Shown here: one piece after another, positions 9,680-18,206 of the stretch
Layout of the letters: the number at the start of each line of letters is the position of its first letter
Position numbering within the stretch: the first letter of the stretch is position 1
Assembly: GCF_026012015.1 (NCBI RefSeq)
Contig: NZ_BRXR01000001.1
Location: forward strand, 1,148,001 to 1,212,000
Origin: Clostridium omnivorum
Lineage (GTDB): Bacteria; Bacillota; Clostridia; Clostridiales; Clostridiaceae
Direction: 5' to 3'
DNA: 64,000 nt
The notes under the pieces: generated by a model
The model's input: only the letters and a program-made list of their open reading frames with translations
What the model was told of the DNA's origin: nothing
The model's database searches: none
Program-made: the position numbers and the translations under genes

Positions 9680-9832
9680 GTGCTCACCATCCAATAAATA
9701 ATAATTGAAATTAACCCTGTTAATAATAGAATCTACTTCTATTTTATTATATAATAATATTTATGCAAACATATTTATCATTAAATATATTTATATATGC
9801 TGCTGCTTAAGAAGTATACCAGGAGGATCCTA

Positions 9833-10252
9833 ATGAAAATTGCTGTAATCGATGCACAAGGTGCAGGACTTGGACAAACAATTGTAAAAAAACTTCGCAA
9901 GGAACTTATAGATAAAGAGCTTCAAATAATAGCCCTTGGAACAAATACCTTAGCTACTTCCAACATGGTAAGAGCAGGTGCAAATGTTGGATTAAGCGGC
10001 GAAAGAGCTATTTGTACTTTTCTTAGAACAAATGAAATAAATGGTATAGTTTGTCCTATAGGGGTACTTTTTAATGGAGGTATTAATGGGGAGGTAACTT
10101 CTATGATATCCAACTCCATATTTCAAACTGCTTGTACAAAATACATACTTCCTCTACAAAAGCATAATATTTATATTCCTGGTACAAGAGAACTTCAAAT
10201 CAAAGACATAATTGATGAAATTGTGTTAGATATTAAAAATAAAACTTTATAA
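9833..10252 (+). CDS. DUF3842 family protein
   Basis: A 139-residue soluble protein. The N terminus MKIAVIDAQGAGLGQ looks like a Rossmann-type beta strand plus glycine-rich turn, and a conserved-looking NGIVCPIGVLFNGGINGE block follows. It resembles the DUF3842 family of Firmicutes, whose function is not known to me. The start at 9833 is fixed by AGGAGG seven bases upstream; an earlier ATG at 9797 has no ribosome site. It is the only plus-strand gene in this part, divergent from hypB and convergent with the exporter that follows, ending two bases from that gene's stop. Confidence 0.75.
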   Translation: MKIAVIDAQGAGLGQTIVKKLRKELIDKELQIIALGTNTLATSNMVRAGANVGLSGERAICTFLRTNEINGIVCPIGVLFNGGINGEVTSMISNSIFQTACTKYILPLQKHNIYIPGTRELQIKDIIDEIVLDIKNKTL

Positions 10253-10253
10253 T

Positions 10254-11129
10254 TTATTGAGCTAAGGTGATGTCCTCCTGAGCTTTCTTTTTTATGTTCA
10301 TAACTAGCATTCCTAAAAGAATACAAATTCCTCCTGCTACTGTTCTCATACCCAACTTATCTCCGAAAAACATTGAAAATATTGCTCCAAACACCGGCTC
10401 AGCAAGATATATTATAGCTGCATGTGTGGGTTCAATGTAGGATTGAACCTTATTTTGTACACTGTGAGCAATAGCTGTACTAAAGATTGCTGTAAATAAA
10501 ACTGCACCTATAACTGGTAACGTTAATGTAAATTGAAATTTTTCAACTGCCACCGCTGGTACTGCTCCCATGAGTCCAACCACCAAAACTTCTACACAGG
10601 TTAACACTACAATATCCACATCTTTAGTGTATTTGTCCACAACAAGCACTTGAACTGCGAATAATATTGCTGCTACAAAAGTTAAAACGTCGCCTTTGTT
10701 TATACTAAAGTCAGAGTTAATTGACATTATGCTAAGTCCAATAATTGAAATAATTATTCCAACCACCGTTTTAGCATCAGGCAGCTTCTTATATATTAGA
10801 GCAATTATAATAGGTACAAATATTACATTGAGCCCCGTTATGAAACCAGACTTACTAGGAGTAGTATATAGAAGGCCTGCTACTTGTAACGCACAGCCGA
10901 AAAATAAAACTGCACCAATTATAATTCCTGATTTTACTGTTAACTTGCTGATATTTTTAAAGTTTTTATAAAATACTACAGCTAATATAAGTGCTGAAAG
11001 TGTATATCTTATTGCTATGAATGAAAAGGTAGGTATATCTTTTAATGCCATACTCATAAGTGGAAAGCTTGCTCCCCATAGTGCTGTAACGCCTATTAAA
11101 CTTAAATCTGCTTTTAATTCTTTTATCAT
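10254..11129 (-). CDS. EamA/DMT-superfamily exporter
   Basis: Integral membrane protein of 291 residues with about ten hydrophobic segments, built from two EamA repeats. The first repeat begins with ALWGASFPLM and the second contains HSVQNKVQSYIEPTHAAIIYLAEPVFGAI, the typical Glu-Pro signature of the family. Members export amino acids, metabolites or drugs; the substrate cannot be read from the sequence. ATG start with AAGGAGG upstream. It appears monocistronic, with its own upstream region of about 110 bp before the terminator of the next operon. Confidence 0.9.
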   Translation of the reverse strand: MIKELKADLSLIGVTALWGASFPLMSMALKDIPTFSFIAIRYTLSALILAVVFYKNFKNISKLTVKSGIIIGAVLFFGCALQVAGLLYTTPSKSGFITGLNVIFVPIIIALIYKKLPDAKTVVGIIISIIGLSIMSINSDFSINKGDVLTFVAAILFAVQVLVVDKYTKDVDIVVLTCVEVLVVGLMGAVPAVAVEKFQFTLTLPVIGAVLFTAIFSTAIAHSVQNKVQSYIEPTHAAIIYLAEPVFGAIFSMFFGDKLGMRTVAGGICILLGMLVMNIKKKAQEDITLAQ

Positions 11130-11240
11130 GAAGTCCTCCTTAATTTGCTCATGTTAGTACTAGTTGCTTAATTGATATAAATATAATCAATTTACATTAT
11201 ATCAAAGTTGGACACTTTAAAAAATATATTTGCAAACATT

Positions 11241-11292
11241 AAAGTAAAAGAAGCGCCTCCTAGCCTCATGGCCATAAAGCGCTTCTTACTTT
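11241..11292. terminator. Hairpin terminator after the iron-sulfur protein operon
   Basis: A long inverted repeat: AAAGTAAAAGAAGCGC at 11241 pairs with GCGCTTCTTACTTT ending 11292, with a two-base bulge and a loop of about 22 bases. It begins five bases after the DUF3343 stop codon in the minus direction. The U-tract is interrupted (TTCTTTTACTTT). Confidence 0.65.
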
Positions 11293-11297
11293 AAACT

Positions 11298-11540
11298 CTA
11301 ATAAAATTTCTTGTATTCTTTTTCTAAGCTTTTAAAACCTAGTGTTCGAATGGAATGCTCTTCAATAATTCTTGCAATTCTCTCTTCATCACACTTTTCA
11401 TATTGTATGCATATACCACAGGAAACAGAAAGCTCCCTAGGGGTTGGTACAATAGTATATTTTATCTTTTCTCTCTTTAAATAACTCTCCAAAGCAATAC
11501 CATAGTTATAAGATGGGAACAATATGTAGTGCTTTATCAT
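11298..11540 (-). CDS. DUF3343 small protein (putative Se/S carrier-like)
   Basis: An 80-residue protein starting MIKHYILFPSYNYG, with a central SVSCGICIQ containing two Cys two residues apart, in line with the DUF3343 family, described in Pfam as Se/S carrier-like. The known pattern is an N-terminal strand, then a helix, then a Cys-containing loop. It follows the 2-hydroxyacyl-CoA dehydratase-like gene by 17 bp and should be co-transcribed. The shared operon suggests a helper role for the iron-sulfur proteins, for example in sulfur handling, but that is inference. Confidence 0.8.
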   Translation of the reverse strand: MIKHYILFPSYNYGIALESYLKREKIKYTIVPTPRELSVSCGICIQYEKCDEERIARIIEEHSIRTLGFKSLEKEYKKFY

Positions 11541-11557
11541 ATTTTCGCACCCACTGT

Positions 11558-12817
11558 TTATATCATTTCAAGGAAAGCTTCTACTCTTGTCTTTATTTGT
11601 CCAGCATCTTCAGAGGAATAATCTGTTTCAATATTTATTACTGGAATACCTGCTTTCTTAAGAGCCTCTTCTACTTTTTTGTACTCAACTGCATAAGAAT
11701 GACAGAAGGAAAGATTTGAGTAAACAACTCCATCTACCTTATATTCTTCTACGTATCTTAGTATATCATCAATTCTGCCTGTGTTTGGAGTAAAGCAAGC
11801 ACAGTTAATTCCTAAATATCTGTCAGCAAGGTTTGTAATTAAATCCTCAATAGTTTCTCCTTCTTCAGAAACCTCATTTTCAAAATATCTAGTTCCTGTA
11901 CAAGTTTCTTCAACAACAACCTCTGCTGGAAGTCCTTCTATAATAGTGTGAAGCTTCCAATTTGGTATAGCCATTGGAGTTCCTGTAATCATTATTCTCT
12001 TCTTACCTTCGCCCTGAGCCGCCTTTACTCTTTCATCAAGCTCGTCACATAGAGCATTTAATTGTTCAGTAAATCTTACTGGATCATCATTGAAGGCTAT
12101 TTGTGAAATAAGTAGTGAATCTAATCCACTAATTGGTGAAGGTGTGAATTTTCTTAAGTCATAAAGTCTCTTTAGTGCTCTTCTCTTATTGTTACATACT
12201 TTAATTGCAGCTTTAAGAGCTTCTACAGTTACTTTATTTCCAGTCAATTCTTCTACCTTATCTATGAATAGCTTTATTTCATCCATCCACATAGCATAGT
12301 CCTTATTTCTCTTCATTTGAGGAAGATCCATTACATGTACTGGTACAAAATCCTCTAATATTTCCCATGCCTTTTTCTTTCCATCACAAGTAGTTTCACC
12401 AATTATCATGTCGCAGGATTGGAAGTAAGGGCATGTTCCACTTACCTTTGCTCCTACAGCTGCCTTTATTAGCGGACACATATTTCTTGGAAGGTGCTTT
12501 TCTCCATCTTCAACCCAAAATTGTGAACCTGCACAAAGTCCTACTGAAATTGCATTAGCAGCTAATATTACTTCATCTGGTACAAATACGCAGAAGGTTC
12601 CTAAAACTTTTCCACCATTGCTTTTATGATCATTTAATTCTTTAATTCTCAAACCGTGTACTTCTGAAAATACAAAATTAAAGTAATTCATTCCTTCAGG
12701 TCTGTTTTCTTGACTTAAGTATACAGAACCAAACATTTCAGGTAGTACTGCGCATAATTGATCATGTTTATCCAAATCCATATCAAGACTCTTCCAAAGT
12801 TCTCTGTAATCTCCCAT
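11558..12817 (-). CDS. 2-hydroxyacyl-CoA dehydratase/double-cubane cluster family protein (second copy)
   Basis: HgdB/YjiM-like protein of 419 residues. Cys-containing blocks shared with its operon paralogue are TFCVF, GLCAG, RNMCPL, GTCPYF, GETTCDGKKK, NCACFTPN and SFCHSY. Where the paralogue has ITGCP, this one has ITGTP, and CFENCSG becomes EETCTGTR, so the two copies have different possible cluster ligands. The ATG at 12817 follows GGGGAG eight bases upstream; the ATG at 12838 does not. No CoA-transferase or acyl-CoA dehydrogenase is nearby, so classical amino-acid fermentation is doubtful. A double-cubane protein or its partner is a better guess. Confidence 0.85.
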   Translation of the reverse strand: MGDYRELWKSLDMDLDKHDQLCAVLPEMFGSVYLSQENRPEGMNYFNFVFSEVHGLRIKELNDHKSNGGKVLGTFCVFVPDEVILAANAISVGLCAGSQFWVEDGEKHLPRNMCPLIKAAVGAKVSGTCPYFQSCDMIIGETTCDGKKKAWEILEDFVPVHVMDLPQMKRNKDYAMWMDEIKLFIDKVEELTGNKVTVEALKAAIKVCNNKRRALKRLYDLRKFTPSPISGLDSLLISQIAFNDDPVRFTEQLNALCDELDERVKAAQGEGKKRIMITGTPMAIPNWKLHTIIEGLPAEVVVEETCTGTRYFENEVSEEGETIEDLITNLADRYLGINCACFTPNTGRIDDILRYVEEYKVDGVVYSNLSFCHSYAVEYKKVEEALKKAGIPVINIETDYSSEDAGQIKTRVEAFLEMI

Positions 12818-12938
12818 TGCTAAAACTCCCCTTTGCATTATTTTTCATACACAAAAAATTATAACATTTTGTAGCTGTAAACGTTATTTTGTTTTGTAAT
12901 ACCAGTTATCTCAACTATTATGAAAAACTATAGTTACC

Positions 12939-13700
12939 TTATTCTTTTGTCATACCCCTTGCAGTAAGGGCAGCACCTATAGCTCCAGCGTATCTAGCAA
13001 GTTCTACTGTTTTAACTTCTTTTCCAAGCTTTAAGGATAAACTTTGAATAATATAAGCATTCTCACAAAGCCCTCCTGTTAAAAAATAATTGAATCCTCC
13101 ACCGTGTCTTTGACATAGTGATTTAACTCTAGAAGTAATGGAATCAATTACCCCAAAAGCTATGTTTTCTCTCTTCTCTCCATTTCCTATAAGTCCAATA
13201 ACCTCAGATTCAGCAAATACAGTACACATGGAACTTATAGTAACCCCACTGCCATGCTTTGCTAAGTCACTCATCTCATTTAGACCTACTCCCAAAGTAT
13301 TTGCCATAAGTTCTAGAAATCTTCCTGTACCCGCAGCACACTTGTCATTCATAGTAAAATTAGTCACCATTCCATTTTCTACTGTAATTACCTTAGTGTC
13401 CTGCCCTCCAATATCTACTACAGTACAGTTTTCATTGAACAGGTAATATGCTCCTCTTCCATGGCAGGTTATTTCTGTTACGGTTTTATGGGCATAAGGC
13501 ACAGAAACTCTTCCATATCCTGTAGCCACAATAGTACTTCCCTCATAAAAATCTAATTCTTGCAGTCTTTCCTTTATAGCCCTGGCAGTTTCTACACTGC
13601 TCCAACCTGTGTGCTGAACAAAGTAATGGACTATATTATCCTTATCCATTACAGCTACCTTTGAACAGGTAGAACCAATATCAATACCTATATAGTGCAT
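12939..13700 (-). CDS. ATP-dependent activator of dehydratase/double-cubane protein (HgdC/YjiL type)
   Basis: ASKHA-fold ATPase of 253 residues that, in this family, hydrolyses ATP to push a low-potential electron from its [4Fe-4S] cluster into a partner iron-sulfur protein. It starts MHYIGIDIGSTCSK (phosphate-1 motif). DIGGQDTK is the phosphate-2 motif, NDKCAAGTGRFLE and ISSMCTVFAESEV carry the two Cys that hold the homodimer-bridging cluster, and a late LTGGLCEN gives the adenosine motif. The start at 13700 has AAGGAG at ideal spacing; the ATG at 13718 does not. It lies between the two dehydratase-like genes, as expected of their dedicated reductase. Confidence 0.93.
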   Translation of the reverse strand: MHYIGIDIGSTCSKVAVMDKDNIVHYFVQHTGWSSVETARAIKERLQELDFYEGSTIVATGYGRVSVPYAHKTVTEITCHGRGAYYLFNENCTVVDIGGQDTKVITVENGMVTNFTMNDKCAAGTGRFLELMANTLGVGLNEMSDLAKHGSGVTISSMCTVFAESEVIGLIGNGEKRENIAFGVIDSITSRVKSLCQRHGGGFNYFLTGGLCENAYIIQSLSLKLGKEVKTVELARYAGAIGAALTARGMTKE

Positions 13701-13782
13701 ATAAATTCTCCTTATCAATCTAAGTCATAGAATAGTATTTTATTTATATTAAAGCTTTTACATAACCCTGGACCATTAAAAA

Positions 13783-14931
13783 CTAAAGCATCTCAATAAA
13801 AGCGGCTATACGGGTTTTAAGCTGTTCAACATCCGTTTGAGAATAATCTGTTTCTAGACTAATATACGGCTTTCCATTATTTTCAGTTACATGCTTCTTA
13901 ACGCTGTAACTCTCAACGTTATAAGTGTGGCAGGCTTGAAGTATAACATCTATAACTCCATCTGCCTTGTACTCATCTATTAATGTGGATATCAATTTAA
14001 GCCTGTCATTATTTGGACTCATACAGGAACAGGGTACACTAAGATATTTTTCAGTTAGAGCTTCCATTGGTTCTTTTTCTTCATCCACCAATACGTAATT
14101 ACCCTTTACTCCACTGCAATTTTCAAAGCAAACCACCACTCCACCATTTTCCTCAATCAATTTAACTACCTTTTCTGTAGCTCCACCAATAGGACATCCA
14201 GTTATGAGAATTCTTTTTGCCTTCTTAGAAACTTTTGTAATTCCATTTTCATGATTATCACTAAGCTCCAAGGTAATCTTATTAAGATCTCTTATCTGTT
14301 CTTCCTTATCCATTTTAAAGCTTGCCCCATATAGTACTTTCAGCATCTCTAATCCTGATATAGGTGGAGGATCTAACTTTCCTAATTCATAGAACTCTCT
14401 TAGAGCTGTTCTTTCTCTGTTTCTTAGCTTTATTGCAGCTTTCAAATCCTCTTCCTTAATTTCTACATCAAATTCATCTTCCAGCCTCACCTTAAGCCTA
14501 TACATTTCTCTCATCCATAGATGAAAGGCATCCTCCCCCTTGCTAGTATTAGGCAGCTGCATTACATGCATTGGCTTTATTTCCCCTAAATATTCATACA
14601 TTTTCTTCTTTCCATCGCAGGTTGTCTCACCAATTAACATATCTGAAAAATAAAAATATGGACATTTATCAGTAATTGCAAAACCATAGCTGGATTTAAT
14701 AAGTGGGCACAAATTTCTAGGAAGGTGTCTCTCAGCTTCTTGTATTGGTTCCTCGCTCATGCCGCAAAGTGATATAGGCACCGCGCCTGCCGCAATAATT
14801 ATTTCCCATGGAGTAAATACACAGTACGTTCCTACTACCTTCTTGCCCTGATCCTTCAAATTCTTTACTTCAATAAATCCTTTTTGCCTTGCTTCATTAA
14901 ATTCATTAAAAATCTTTGGCAATTCATTCAT
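13783..14931 (-). CDS. Double-cubane cluster protein/2-hydroxyacyl-CoA dehydratase family (first copy)
   Basis: A 382-residue HgdB/YjiM-like protein, first in its operon. It is rich in Cys: TYCVF, SLCGM, RNLCPL, DKCPYF, GETTCDGKKK, ITGCP, VVVCFENCSG, VPCSCMSPN and QACHTY. Its length and the TGCP element match E. coli YjiM and characterised double-cubane proteins, which form homodimers holding an [Fe8S9] cluster and accept electrons from a YjiL-type ATPase. Those proteins reduce small molecules such as acetylene or azide in vitro; their natural substrate is unknown. A subunit of a true hydroxyacyl-CoA dehydratase is the alternative. ATG with GAGG upstream. Confidence 0.87.
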   Translation of the reverse strand: MNELPKIFNEFNEARQKGFIEVKNLKDQGKKVVGTYCVFTPWEIIIAAGAVPISLCGMSEEPIQEAERHLPRNLCPLIKSSYGFAITDKCPYFYFSDMLIGETTCDGKKKMYEYLGEIKPMHVMQLPNTSKGEDAFHLWMREMYRLKVRLEDEFDVEIKEEDLKAAIKLRNRERTALREFYELGKLDPPPISGLEMLKVLYGASFKMDKEEQIRDLNKITLELSDNHENGITKVSKKAKRILITGCPIGGATEKVVKLIEENGGVVVCFENCSGVKGNYVLVDEEKEPMEALTEKYLSVPCSCMSPNNDRLKLISTLIDEYKADGVIDVILQACHTYNVESYSVKKHVTENNGKPYISLETDYSQTDVEQLKTRIAAFIEML

Positions 14932-14960
14932 ATTAAGTACCTCACATTCTAATATAGAAA

Positions 14961-15066
14961 TAAGTAAGAACTAAGAAGTAAAAAGTAAGAGTTTTTGTAA
15001 AAAATTCAGCTAAGCTAAATTTTAACCGCAACTATTACCGCTTAGTTATTAACTATTACTTCTCCT
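14961..15066. repeat. Palindromic intergenic repeat, copy 2
   Basis: Left arm of iterated AAGTAAGAACTAAGAAGT-like sequence, a central imperfect hairpin (AAAATT-CAGCTAAGCTA-AATTTT), and a right arm of TTAGTTATTAACTATTACTT type. The layout matches the repeat at 2551-2633. It lies in the 232-bp gap between the Dabb gene terminator and the first dehydratase-like gene, so that operon's promoter must lie within or around it. Confidence 0.5.
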
Positions 15067-15116
15067 CTACAAATTATAGTTTATTTGATTACTCATAATC
15101 TAATTGATATTTCAAA

Positions 15117-15156
15117 TAAAAAAAAGCTCAACTATTGATAATTTCAATAGTTGAGC
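15117..15156 (-). terminator. Terminator after the Dabb gene
   Basis: A perfect 13-bp stem, GCTCAACTATTGA at 15126 with its complement ending 15156 and a five-base loop, is followed on the minus strand by an unbroken T-tract at about 15118-15125. It lies eight bases after the stop codon at 15164. Confidence 0.85.
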
Positions 15157-15163
15157 ATGACTT

Positions 15164-15454
15164 TTATAATTCGTAATCTACTGCCGCTGATCCTTTAAGC
15201 ATTGGCTTTAGCTTAGCTAGTACATTGTTAACATGGTATGGATGAACTTGATAAGCATCCAGGTCTGCTTTACAGTCAAACTTTGTAATCAAAGCTATAT
15301 CGTAAGATCTTTCAGTATGTAATAAATCCACTCCTACCTCTAAAGCTTTCAGCATAGGAATTTGTCCTTCCATAGCTAATAGTAGGTTTTTTGCTTGCTG
15401 AACATGCAACTCATCGGGTTCATTTAATTTAAAAAATACAATATGAGTAAACAT
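15164..15454 (-). CDS. Dabb-family (stress-responsive A/B barrel) protein
   Basis: A 96-residue protein with the Dabb pattern: N-terminal MFTHIVFFKL strand carrying the family His, a central acidic helix, SYDIALITKFD, and YQVHPYHVNNV near the C terminus. Proteins of this ferredoxin-like fold form dimeric barrels; roles range from small-molecule enzymes to stress responses, and none can be assigned here. ATG with AGAAGGGATTTT upstream. It is monocistronic with its own terminator. The 258 bp between it and the divergent 15713 gene hold both promoters. Confidence 0.85.
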   Translation of the reverse strand: MFTHIVFFKLNEPDELHVQQAKNLLLAMEGQIPMLKALEVGVDLLHTERSYDIALITKFDCKADLDAYQVHPYHVNNVLAKLKPMLKGSAAVDYEL

Positions 15455-15712
15455 AAAATCCCTTCTCTCAAATAATAATTCTATAATAAGTTTACTAAAA
15501 CCTTATATAAATTTCTATAGTTTATTATGCCAGCATTAAATAATAAATACACGAATTGATTAAATTATTTATTTCTGAAGAAAATAAAGTTGTATCCACA
15601 ATTTGCATAAATTATCTATTTATATTATTGCATAACATGGTTATTTAGCACTATTTTGCATATAGCCAAGTATCTACTATTTTGGCTCTTGATTTTAGGA
15701 GGTGCAACTTTA

Positions 15713-17098
15713 ATGGAAAATCAATCCAAATATATTATTTTAAAACAAACTAGCTTTAGAATTATTTTATATTCTTTGCCATCGATAATAACCTTTTTTA
15801 TATACTTAATTGGTTATTATCCTGGCCAAATGAATATAGACAGTTTTGAACAGTGGGAACAAATGATTACACATAATTACAATGATTGGCATCCGCTTTT
15901 TCATACTTTATTCAATCAGTTAATTACAGATATTTTGGGAAGAAATCCTGCAGCCATAGCCATTGTACAAATACTAATGATTACCTTAGTTTTTGGCTAT
16001 GGTCTATATTGTTTAGAGAAAATTGGAGTAAAAAAATCATTACTATGGTTTTTTTCCGCAGCATTTGCTTTATACCCTGCAGGTGGAATATTATCCATAT
16101 GCTTATGGAAGGACATTCCTTATACTGCCTCTATATTACTATTAACCATTTGTACTATAAATATAGTCTTTACTAATGGTGAATGGCTTAATTCTAAGCT
16201 GCATATTCTCATATTAATCTTAGCAAGCTTGGGCACTCTTTTCTTCAGACATAATGGAATATTATCCTTTGCAGCAGTATTTATACTTCTCCCAATTCTT
16301 TTTAGAAACCATTTTAAAAAAATTGGTTATATGTTTTTAATTATTGCTGCATGTTATGTAATAATCAAATTTCCTATTTATAGAGCCTTTCATATAGAAC
16401 CTACTCAAAGTAGTGAGGCTATGGGAATACCATTAAATATAACTGCAGGTATTATAAAAAATGATGGATATATTACAGATTATCAGAGAGAAGTATTAAA
16501 TTCTTTTTATCCAATTGAACAGTGGAAAAAGCAATATAATCCATATTGTATTAATCCAATTAAGTTTGATTCAAAATATTTAAATATGCCGCTTTTGTTA
16601 AGTTCAAAGAAAAAGTTTTTTACAATATGGCTGCAGCTTATGAAACAAAATCCTAAGCTTGCTTTAGAGGCTTATGGCAAACAGACATCAGTACTTTGGC
16701 AGCTGACAAATCCATCAAATGGGTCAGTATACATTATGAATAATGGTATACAAGACAATAAGTTCGGACTTAAAAACATTGAACTAGTGCCTCAAATATC
16801 GAAGTTATGCTATTCAATTTACGATTTTACACGAAGTAGTAATGTTATATGGTTTTTCTGGAGACCTGCGTTACATATATATCTAAGTCTTATTATTCTA
16901 GTTATGTTAATAATAAAGATTGGTTTTAAATCAATCATAATCATTGCACCAGTAATGATGAACTTAGCTGGACTAATAGTTGCAATACCTGCACAGGACT
17001 TTAGATATCTATATTGTAATGTACTTGCAACATTTTTGTTTATTCCGTTAATACTATTTATGTATAATAAAAACTTTAAAAATGAACCTAGGAAATGA
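15713..17098 (+). CDS. Polytopic membrane protein, DUF6020-like
   Basis: A 461-residue membrane protein with about ten hydrophobic segments. An early outside loop holds YYPGQMNIDSFEQW and the downstream motif WHPLFHTLFNQL. Such Asp-containing first loops after helix 1 are typical of GT-C glycosyltransferases and of the DUF6020 family. A second loop, after residue 240, is large and extracytoplasmic. The start at 15713 has AGGAGGTG eight bases upstream; a TTG at 15656 would lengthen it without a ribosome site. It leads a plus-strand operon with GT2, DUF2304 and SMR-like genes. A role as the outside sugar transferase of that set is inferred. Confidence 0.75.
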   Translation: MENQSKYIILKQTSFRIILYSLPSIITFFIYLIGYYPGQMNIDSFEQWEQMITHNYNDWHPLFHTLFNQLITDILGRNPAAIAIVQILMITLVFGYGLYCLEKIGVKKSLLWFFSAAFALYPAGGILSICLWKDIPYTASILLLTICTINIVFTNGEWLNSKLHILILILASLGTLFFRHNGILSFAAVFILLPILFRNHFKKIGYMFLIIAACYVIIKFPIYRAFHIEPTQSSEAMGIPLNITAGIIKNDGYITDYQREVLNSFYPIEQWKKQYNPYCINPIKFDSKYLNMPLLLSSKKKFFTIWLQLMKQNPKLALEAYGKQTSVLWQLTNPSNGSVYIMNNGIQDNKFGLKNIELVPQISKLCYSIYDFTRSSNVIWFFWRPALHIYLSLIILVMLIIKIGFKSIIIIAPVMMNLAGLIVAIPAQDFRYLYCNVLATFLFIPLILFMYNKNFKNEPRK

Positions 17099-17108
17099 GG
17101 TATGCTGC

Positions 17109-17795
17109 ATGAAGGTATTGATTATAATTCCTGCTTATAATGAAGAAAAAAATTTGCCAAAGCTCATTAATGATATAAAAAGAACCTGTCCTGATTATGA
17201 TGTTTTAATAGTAAATGACTGTTCCACTGATAATACTAAGTCCTTGCAGTTAAATAATTCAATAACAAAAATAGATTTGCCTTCAAATCTTGGAATTGGA
17301 GGTTCTGTACAAACAGGTTACAAATACGCCTATTATAATAATTACGATATTGCGGTTCAAGTTGATGGAGATGGTCAACATGATGTAATTTACATTGACT
17401 CCTTGATAAAAGAGGTAACATCTGGAGCAGACCTTTGCTTAGGTTCCAGGTTCATAGATAAGCAAGGTTTTCAATCTACTAAACTTAGAAGAATAGGTAT
17501 TAAATATTTTTCTAGCCTTATCTATATGGTTTCAGGTCTTAAAGTAACAGACCCTACTTCTGGGTTTAGAGCATGTAACAAGAAAGCAATAAAGCTTTTT
17601 GCAAAATACTATCCAACTGATTATCCTGAACCTGAGACTCTAGTATATTTAAAAAGAAAAAAGCTTTGTGTTAAAGAAGTATCCGTAGTAATGAAGGAAC
17701 GTACAAGCGGAAAATCTTCTATTAACTTTATTAAATCTATATATTATTTTATAAAAGTTTCAATGGCAGTATGTTTTGCATCCATGGCTAAGTAG
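17109..17795 (+). CDS. Family 2 glycosyltransferase (dolichol/undecaprenyl-phosphate sugar synthase type)
   Basis: A 228-residue cytosolic GT-A enzyme. It starts MKVLIIIPAYNEEKN, has VNDCSTDNT, the DxD-type metal motif in VDGDGQHD, then GSRF and DPTSGFRACN. There is no C-terminal membrane pair, so it is a short polyprenyl-phosphate sugar transferase acting at the membrane face. The ATG at 17109 follows GAGG; the ATG at 17082 lies inside the previous gene. Together with the DUF2304 and SMR-like genes it resembles the ArnC-ArnE/F logic: load a sugar on undecaprenyl phosphate, flip it, transfer it outside. The sugar is unknown. Confidence 0.9.
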   Translation: MKVLIIIPAYNEEKNLPKLINDIKRTCPDYDVLIVNDCSTDNTKSLQLNNSITKIDLPSNLGIGGSVQTGYKYAYYNNYDIAVQVDGDGQHDVIYIDSLIKEVTSGADLCLGSRFIDKQGFQSTKLRRIGIKYFSSLIYMVSGLKVTDPTSGFRACNKKAIKLFAKYYPTDYPEPETLVYLKRKKLCVKEVSVVMKERTSGKSSINFIKSIYYFIKVSMAVCFASMAK

Positions 17796-17831
17796 CCTAA
17801 CTTAATATTTTATACTTGGAGGAACAATTAA

Positions 17832-18206
17832 ATGAACTCAAATTTACAAATAATTTTATTGATTGCCTCTATACTATTCTTTGTATTTATTGTTAAAATG
17901 GTATTAAACTATAAATTAGACTTAAAGTATAGTATTACTTGGATTTTTTCAAGCATTATTTTTATATTGATAACTATATTCCCAAATTTATTGTCTTACT
18001 TATCAAAACTACTGTTTATAAGGGAACCTGTAAATGCCTTGTTCTTAATAGTAATCTTTTTTCTATTAGTTATTGCATTTTCTTTAACCTTAGCTCTTTC
18101 AAAAAAATCCAATAATATAAAATCTCTAGTTCAAGAATTGGGAATACTTAAGTTACAAGTAGAAGATCTTTCAAATCAACTAGAGCAATTGCATGGGGGG
18201 GATTAG
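17832..18206 (+). CDS. DUF2304 small membrane protein
   Basis: A 124-residue protein with three hydrophobic helices at about residues 5-22, 32-53 and 68-88 and a C-terminal amphipathic coiled coil (about residues 95-122). This matches DUF2304, a family repeatedly found beside family 2 glycosyltransferases. Its function is not established; the coiled coil could anchor the soluble GT2 enzyme to the membrane. Start ATG with TTGGAGGA upstream. Its last codons overlap the next gene by 14 bases, so the two are translationally linked. Confidence 0.82.
   Translation: MNSNLQIILLIASILFFVFIVKMVLNYKLDLKYSITWIFSSIIFILITIFPNLLSYLSKLLFIREPVNALFLIVIFFLLVIAFSLTLALSKKSNNIKSLVQELGILKLQVEDLSNQLEQLHGGD

Noticed and set aside
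10258-10290. Inverted-repeat-like stretch at the 10254 gene end (GAGCT...GAGCT)
   Set aside because: The two GAGCT blocks are direct, not inverted, so no terminator is supported between the convergent genes.
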